This document shows, piece by piece, positions 58,740 to 64,000 of a DNA stretch of 64,000 bases. The notes below the pieces were generated by a model. The model worked only from the letters and a program-made list of their open reading frames with translations. It was not told where the DNA came from and ran no database searches. The DNA comes from Cymbidium sinense (taxonomy: Eukaryota; Streptophyta; Magnoliopsida; Asparagales; Orchidaceae), in contig CM038215.1 of NCBI GenBank assembly GCA_021442155.1, forward strand, positions 208,686,982-208,750,981, written 5' to 3'. Positions within the stretch are counted from its first letter, which is position 1, and each line of letters opens with the position of its first letter. The translations under genes were made by a program, and so were the position numbers.

Positions 58740-59430
58740 AGTCATAGAAGGTCTATGAGAAGAAGCTTGGGACAGTGATAATAATAGATAAGGGGAAGTA
58801 ACCAACTAGAGATCAGTCTAAGAGACCACGACCTCAGAAGCCTTCGCTTCCACCTCCTCTATCACCATCGAGCCTAGGCCACCACAAGCCTCCATGGCCT
58901 ACTCCACCTTAGCCACATCACAATCACACATACCACCGCCATATGGTCCACCTACTCTTTTAGATAAGCCTTATTCATTTAAGAGAGAGGTAATCAAGAA
59001 GATCTTTAAAAATCTCTTAAAGAAGCCTGAGTTTTAGCTACCCAAACCTAGGAGACTGAAGGAAGTGGCAAAAGCAACGATCCTAACTTTTTCCCCTACC
59101 ACCGTATGCTAGGTCATGTTTTGAAGATTTCACATTCAAGGACTGGCTTGAACATAGCTTCAAGACCGGTGCTATAGTCATCCCGAAGGAATACCTTATG
59201 CAACAACCATCCAGTTCCATTAAGGTAATCCTTGGGGATACTTGTGAGCTCTCCAAAACTAATAAAGGATAGGATATATCCTTATCAAAAACCTCTAAAA
59301 TGATCATTTAGAAGATCAAGAAAATTTTTTTCAAGTGCCTAAGTCAGATCAAACCTCCAACTTCAAGGAAGCTTTCCAAGTTGCTAGTGCCAACTCAAGG
59401 ATAGCGGGAGCTCAGTAGTAGTAGAAGCCT
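58740..59430 (+). pseudogene. E2 region between gag and protease, broken
   Basis: A basic stretch (around 58,750-58,850, K/R-rich with Pro) is followed by a Pro/His-rich part. Near 59,060-59,200 comes the Tat-like 'PNFFPYHRMLGHVLE' and 'TFKDWLEHSFKTGAIVIPKEYL' in more than one frame. The homologous E1 segment is 39,830-40,140. Stops are frequent. Confidence 0.5.
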
Positions 59431-60130
59431 GTGGCAGCCTGGGATAGTCCAATAGTGCAACCACCGACCGAGTCTAGCCTCCAATCTACCATTGCAGCTA
59501 CCACATCAGAGACTTCTCCTACATCAACTAGATCTTCTTCTTCTACTAGTAGAACTCTTGTATCAGCAGATAAGGGCACCAAATCCCTTACCCCTCTTAC
59601 TTTACTTGATTTCTACTTTGTACCTCCTATCAAATCCAAGAAATTGAAGAATAAAGCTAGCTTGAATTACATCTGTCACCGATGGGTTGTCTACTTATTC
59701 CTAATGATAACTCTTCAAGTCAAAATAACTATAACAATTTTAATCTTCCTTCGATTCGAGTTGGATTTTCCTACTCAATACTATGGGGTTCACCTCTTGA
59801 GATAGACTTGGAATCATCAATTTTGAGGGTCCCATAGGAGAAGTTGTAGGTGAGCACGTGCGTGTAGAATCCTTCCACCCGCCACAAGAGATCATCAAGT
59901 CAACCTCCATAGGCAAGGTTCTACCTCCTAGGGCGACCTCAAGATGAGGGAAACAAGTCATTGGTATGAGGATTGAGAAGCCCCTCCAGATGCTCCACCC
60001 TTGGATATGCTTTGGAGGATCAGCCCAAGGTGGACTACGATGTCCTCTCATCTAAGAAAGTTTCCATCTAAGCTAAGCATATATGATGCCCTTATCTTAT
60101 CCAAAGAGATGAGGGAATTATTAATCAAGG
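59431..60130 (+). pseudogene. E2 polyprotein linker before protease
   Basis: The open frame 59431-59805 (124 aa) is Ser/Thr-rich (TTSETSPTSTRSSSSTSRT) and then has the conserved KSLTPLTLLDFYFVPP shared with E1 at 40,410. A frameshift near 59,660 separates it from the continuation toward the protease, which includes a 'LGYALEDQPKVDYDVL'-like phrase around 60,000-60,045. No enzyme motif. Confidence 0.5.
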
Positions 60131-60145
60131 CTCTCCTGATCAAAT

Positions 60146-60600
60146 ATGCTTAGCTCACCGCTATTGGTGAGGAGTCACATTACACAAAAGAAGCTCGGGG
60201 ATCACTTTCTGATGAAGACCTTCTTCAGGGGGACTTGGAGCACAACCTCTCACATTAAACATGGATTCAAACTAGCCAGAGTTCTCATCGATCCAGGTAC
60301 ATCGATGAACATTATAAGTTTAAAGACTCTTTCCTATTTGAGGATCGACATCTCCACACTCCAAGGAGATTGGATGATGTTTAGAGGATTCAATGAACAA
60401 GGCGAGAGGGCTTTAGGTTCCATAGTGTTACCCTTAGAGATTGGTGACTAGAAGACTGAACCCAAGTTTTACATAATTGATTCAAATACTTCATTCACTA
60501 CTTTGCTTGGTAGGCCTTGGATACATGAGAACAAGATATTCCATCCTCCTCCATCGCATTCAAAGGATGGGATTCACTGTCAAAGGTGATGAAAATCCAT
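60146..60600 (+). pseudogene. E2 aspartic protease domain, broken
   Basis: 60146-60451 includes FKLARVLIDPGTSMNIISLKTL, the retropepsin active site, and ALGSIVLPLEIGD; after a stop at 60449 the frame continues with FYIIDSNTSF and LLGRPWIHENK. E2 keeps the LLGRPW motif that is altered in E1. The N-terminal part is shifted relative to E1. Confidence 0.7.
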
Positions 60601-60610
60601 TCCAGAGAGG

Positions 60611-61340
60611 TTGAGATTTATGGAGATGACCCGCTATCTTCCTCAAAACACCCTTTCTCATGAACTCAAAATTCCACCCAATGCTCATTCCATCATAAGG
60701 AACATGTGGGTAGATGACTCAACCTCCACCGTGGTGAGGCGAGGCGTAAATAGAGGCAAGAGGTGGAAGACTTGGCCATCAGCCAATAGAGGTTATGTTC
60801 TAATTCGTAAGAGTACCCCTACTATTCTCATAGACTTGGAATCTAGCTCGGAGGATGAGTCTAATGTGATTAGCATATACCAACCCTCTCGGGGTTCCAT
60901 TGAGGTGAGTTTGATCCGCATAGATGAAGACGGCCTCCGACAAAGAAAAGTATTTGAATCAGGTTTATGTGAGACTATTAGGTAGCAGTTGGGAACCTTA
61001 GCTCTAACCTCACTTTCATCTCAAAAAGTTGAAGGTTTAGTAGTTAAGGATCCCCTAAATTTTCCAAAGATATGAAGCTGAAGAGATTCTTTTTGGGATC
61101 ATCATCCTCAAGTCCCAAGTTGATGTAGATTCTTTTTTAGGATCATCATCCTCAGTCACAGTTGATTGTTGATATAGAACTTGAGGAATTCATTTTACAA
61201 ATAGGTTTGGTTCTCATATATGGTCGGAACCGCAAGTATTTTGAGAATGGAATAATAGGGAAGGGAAGCACAATCAAGAGTAGGACTAGGATTTGGTACA
61301 GTGGGTCCAGTTGATGATGATGATTAGTGCTTAGTTGTTA
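60611..61340 (+). pseudogene. E2 linker between protease and RT
   Basis: 60611-60985 (124 aa) has acidic stretches (TILIDLESSSEDESNVISIY) matching E1's 41,900-42,000 region. 61,000-61,340 is broken and includes a short duplication of TTTTTAGGATCATCATCCTCA-like sequence (about 61,088-61,112 and 61,132-61,156). No catalytic motif. Confidence 0.5.
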
Positions 61341-62490
61341 CCAATCATTTGGAGTCTGATAGGTTCTTTTCACAAAAAACCAACTCTTATGAGAATGTGT
61401 GTTTAGAAACCTTAGATGATCCAGATGATCTTCAAATTAAGGATGCACTGCCAGAATTTGAAGAGGAGATTCATTCAATAATTAACAAGCTTAAGGAAAT
61501 CAACCTCGAGATAGAAGAAAATCCATGGCCAATGTATATCAGTTCATTATTGAATGAAGAAGAAACAAATGACTTAGTTAGATTAATGATTGAGTTTAAA
61601 GACTTTTTTACATAGAATTATGAAGACATGCCCGGATTATCTCTTGACATAGCAGTCCACAAGCTAGTAATAGATCCTAACGCTACCCTTATCAAACAAG
61701 CTCCTAGATGCATGCAATTAGAAATCAAACAACAGGTCATTTCTGAAGTTAAGAAATTTATCGATGTTGGTTTCATCAGGAAAGAAAAATATCCTACTTG
61801 GTTAGCAAATGCCCTACCAGTTAAGAAGAAGAATGGCCAAATTAGCATTTGCATTAATTTCAGGGACTTAAAGAAGGCATATCCTAAGGATGAGTTTCCT
61901 CTTCCTATACTAGAATTAATGGTGGACATCGCCTCATCTCATGCAGTGTTCTCTTTCATGGATGGGTCATTTGGCTCAATTAAATCAAGATGTCTTCTGA
62001 AGATGAAAGAAACACCACTTTTCAAACCCCGATCAGAATCTTTTATTATAAGGTCATGCCTTTCGGCCTTAAAAATGTTGGTGCTATATACCAACGAGCC
62101 ATGACTCAGATCTTCAATGAACTCATCCATCATCAGGCTGAGTGCTATGTTGATGATCTAGTAGTCAAGAGTAGAGAAAAGGAAGACCACCTCTTTGATT
62201 TGAGAGTACTTTTCAAACGGTTAAGATAATATAACCTCAAAATGAATCCCCTGAAGTGTGCATTCGGAGTAGCTTCAGGGAAATTCCTTGGGTTTATTTT
62301 CCAACACTGGGGAATAGAGATAGATCCTGAAAATATTAAAGCTATCTTAGAAATGCTGCCTCCTAAAAGCTTAACTCAACTCAGATTATTCCAAGGATGG
62401 TCGGCATATCTAAGACGCTTTATCTCCAACCTATCGGGAAGATGCAAGCCATTTTCAGTACTTGTCAAAAAAGATATCAAGTTCAAGTAG
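61341..62490 (+). pseudogene. E2 reverse transcriptase, YVDD intact but frame broken
   Basis: 61349-61615 leads in; after a TAG at 61613 the same frame continues (61628-62104) with IKQAPRCMQLEIKQQVI, LPVKKKNGQISICINFRDL, LPILELMVD and FSFMDGS. One frameshift near 61,977-61,990 follows. 61990-62229 then carries FYYKVMPFGLKN and AECYVDDLVV, the catalytic YVDD, and 62242-62490 carries NLKMNPLKCAFGVASGKFLGF and RRFISNLSGRCKPFS, the thumb. A further stop is at 62227. In all there are two stops and one frameshift over about 380 codons, far fewer than in E1. Confidence 0.85.
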
Positions 62491-63010
62491 GATGACAAGT
62501 GCCAGCATGCCTTTGAAGATATTAAGCAGTATTTAGTGAAGCCGCCAATTTTAGTAGCCCCTATTTCGGGCAGGCCACTCATTCTCTACACTGCTGCATT
62601 GGACGACTCTCTCGGCTCTCTGTTGGCCTAAGCTAATGATGAAGGAAAGGAGAGCGCTCTCTACTACCTCAGTCATCATCGGATCCCTGCTGAAGTGAAT
62701 TACCTATCTATTGAGAAACATTGCCTGGATTTGATCTTTGCTTCCCAAAAGCTATGGCACTATATGCTTTGTCATAAGGTGAACTTGATCTCCAGAACCA
62801 ATCACTATAGTATCTCATGACACGGCCAATGCTATCCGAAATTTTTGCATAATGGTTTATGATTCTCTCATAGTTCGATATCACATTCGTACCCCTTCGT
62901 GCGGTAAAAGGACAAGCACTAGTCGATTTTTTGGCAGAACACTCACTTCCTACTGATTCTTTGCTTAGTGACAATCTCCTCAATGAACAAATCATGAACT
63001 TAAGGGAGGC
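62490..63010 (+). pseudogene. E2 RNase H, broken
   Basis: Same frame as the RT thumb after a stop at 62488: CQHAFEDIKQYLVKPPIL, LILYTAALDDSLGSLLA, then a stop, ESALYYLSH, IEKHCLDLIFASQKLWHYML, KVNLISR. A frameshift near 62,800 precedes the KGQALVDFLA-type connection at about 62,909-62,940. This is the standard Ty3/gypsy RNase H following RT. Confidence 0.75.
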
Positions 63011-63440
63011 CGGCAACCGTCGATGAGAGATGTATTTTAATGGTGCAACTTCTTTTTCACAAAGGGGAAACACCACGATCTATTCTCCTAGAAAAGGCAG
63101 GGGTAGGAATAGTTCTTCTAACTCCAGACCATAATGTGATGAGATTCTCATACTATCATTCCAACATGCACCATAACAAGTATGAAGCTTTGATTCGTGC
63201 AGGTTAGCCATCATAATCAGTGTCAAGAGCATTAACATCTTTGGGGATTCACAGCTAGTCATCAACTAGATTATCGGGTCCTACAAGGTTCTCAAACCCA
63301 AGCTTCATCATTACCATGAGTATACCATGAAGTTGTTGGCCCAAATTCTCAAAGTCACTATCTACAAGGATCCTCGAGCAGAGAACGCAGCAGCAAATGC
63401 TTTGGCCAAACTTGCTAATGAATTGGCATGTCCGGAGGAT
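63010..63440 (+). pseudogene. E2 second (archaeal-type) RNase H, broken
   Basis: Phrases in changing frames: 'MYFNGATSF' (about 63,030; the family has YFDGA, so the first catalytic Asp is changed to Asn), 'HHNKYEALI', 'NIFGDSQLVIN' (about 63,232-63,262), 'VLKPKLHHYHEYTMKLLAQILKVTIYK' (63,289-63,366) and 'ENAAANALAKLANELA' (63,385-63,428). The order after the first RNase H and before integrase identifies the Tat lineage. Confidence 0.75.
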
Positions 63441-64000
63441 GAGTACATTTCAATAAGGGTTCAAAATAGATAAGTCCTGTCACTTATTGATGCTGAACTC
63501 ATCGAGAGACTTTCTCTTGAAGGGGAGGTTGCTCTGGTAAAAATGGACAAGGAGCTAGATTAGAGGCAACAGTTCATAGACTATTTGAATACTGGCAAAC
63601 TACCTCAAGAAAAGTCACAAGCCCATCAGGTGAAACAAAGAGCTCTCTCCTATGCTCTCGTTGATGGCACCTGTATCACCAATTTTTTGAATAGATGTGG
63701 TTACGTTGTTTAAACAAACACAAATCCCATGGCACTATAACCAAGGTACATTCAGGTTTATGCGGAGCACATCAGTCCGGTTCAAAGATGAAGATGAAGA
63801 TCAAGCAACTTAGATACTACTAGCCTTCGATGATTACAAACTGTATGGATGCAGCTAAGAGATGTCATCAGTGTCAGGTGCACGGTGAAGTCCTCCACCA
63901 ACCTTGGCTTCATGGCCATTTGAATGTTGGGGAACTGACATTGTGGGTCCGATCGATCCTCCTTCTTCCAAGAGTCAAGTCATCTTAGGCGCCACCTACT
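63440..64000 (+). pseudogene. E2 integrase, N-terminal part, cut by the window end
   Basis: The linker includes LDYLNTGKLPQEKSQAHQVKQRALSY-like sequence (63,580-63,660). The HHCC domain follows, with VHSGLCGAHQSG at about 63,749-63,785 and CMDAAKRCHQCQVHGE at about 63,843-63,888. The core begins near 63,915 ('GTDIVGPIDPPS' equivalent) and runs off the window. One frameshift around 63,905 is evident. The catalytic residues are mostly beyond 64000. Confidence 0.7.

Larger units (their letters stand above)
48801..64000 (+). mobile_element. E2: Tat-lineage Ty3/gypsy retrotransposon, plus strand, runs off the window
   Basis: 5' LTR, primer-binding site, long leader with a hairpin array, upstream ORF region, gag, protease, RT, RNase H, archaeal-type RNase H and the start of integrase; the rest lies beyond 64000. 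Less degraded than E1: RT keeps YVDD, and fewer stops interrupt RT and RNase H. Its 5' end sits inside the 3' LTR of E1, with GTCAT (48796-48800) as the candidate target-site duplication; the partner would be beyond the window. Confidence 0.75.

Noticed and set aside
1..64000. Host genes, tRNA or rRNA genes, CRISPR arrays, bacterial-type operons
   Set aside because: No intron-exon gene structure, no cloverleaf or rRNA sequence and no spaced direct repeats with unique spacers were found; the repeats present are explained by the retrotransposon family.

Overview
The window looks like heterochromatin from a large flowering-plant genome. It is strongly AT-rich and poor in CpG over most of its length. 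I see no host gene, tRNA, rRNA or CRISPR array. Almost every base can be assigned to one family of Ty3/gypsy LTR retrotransposons of the Tat (Ogre-like) lineage. The evidence for Tat is the domain order gag, protease, reverse transcriptase (RT), RNase H, a second (archaeal-type) RNase H, integrase, together with very long LTRs and an Ogre-like primer-binding site. All copies are broken by stops and frameshifts and look inactive. I cannot name the species.

The LTR of this family is about 7 kb. In the sense direction it has three blocks. Block C is about 2.5 kb, rich in GGTCAA/TTGACC words and built of degenerate repeats of about 153 bp. Block B is about 2.2 kb, very AT-rich, with a duplicated segment of about 240 bp. 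Block A is about 2 kb. The LTR starts TGTTGACC (or TATTGACC) and ends near ACCACA/ACCATA. Two solo copies flanked by 5-bp target-site duplications, and two primer-binding sites directly downstream of block A, show that C-B-A is one LTR.

Layout, left to right: (1) 1-2199, the 3' end of a plus-strand LTR (LTR-a), inserted into (2) a minus-strand LTR (LTR-b, 2200-6855); (3) 85 unassigned bases, 6856-6940; (4) element E0 on the minus strand (6941-29731), consisting of a 3' LTR split by an inserted solo LTR (LTR-c, 11466-19334), a 3' untranslated tail with internal repeats, and an integrase split by a second solo LTR (LTR-d, 24717-28141), followed by both RNase H domains and the end of RT; (5) element E1 on the plus strand (29732-48800), inserted into the RT of E0, with a 5' LTR, primer-binding site, full gag-to-integrase region and a truncated 3' LTR; (6) element E2 on the plus strand (48801-64000), starting inside the 3' LTR of E1 and running off the window in integrase.

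The most striking observations are two sets of short hairpins whose arms change together. One is an array of about 19 hairpins in the E2 leader (54.5-56.2 kb), each with a loop of about 10 nt close to TACCCAAATT and stems that differ between units but stay complementary. The other is a hairpin at the extreme 5' end of every LTR copy, present with three different complementary stems. Both suggest structure being kept in a retrotransposon RNA or DNA, or a copying mechanism that maintains palindromes. E1 also carries LTRs of two different subfamilies, which points to recombination after insertion.
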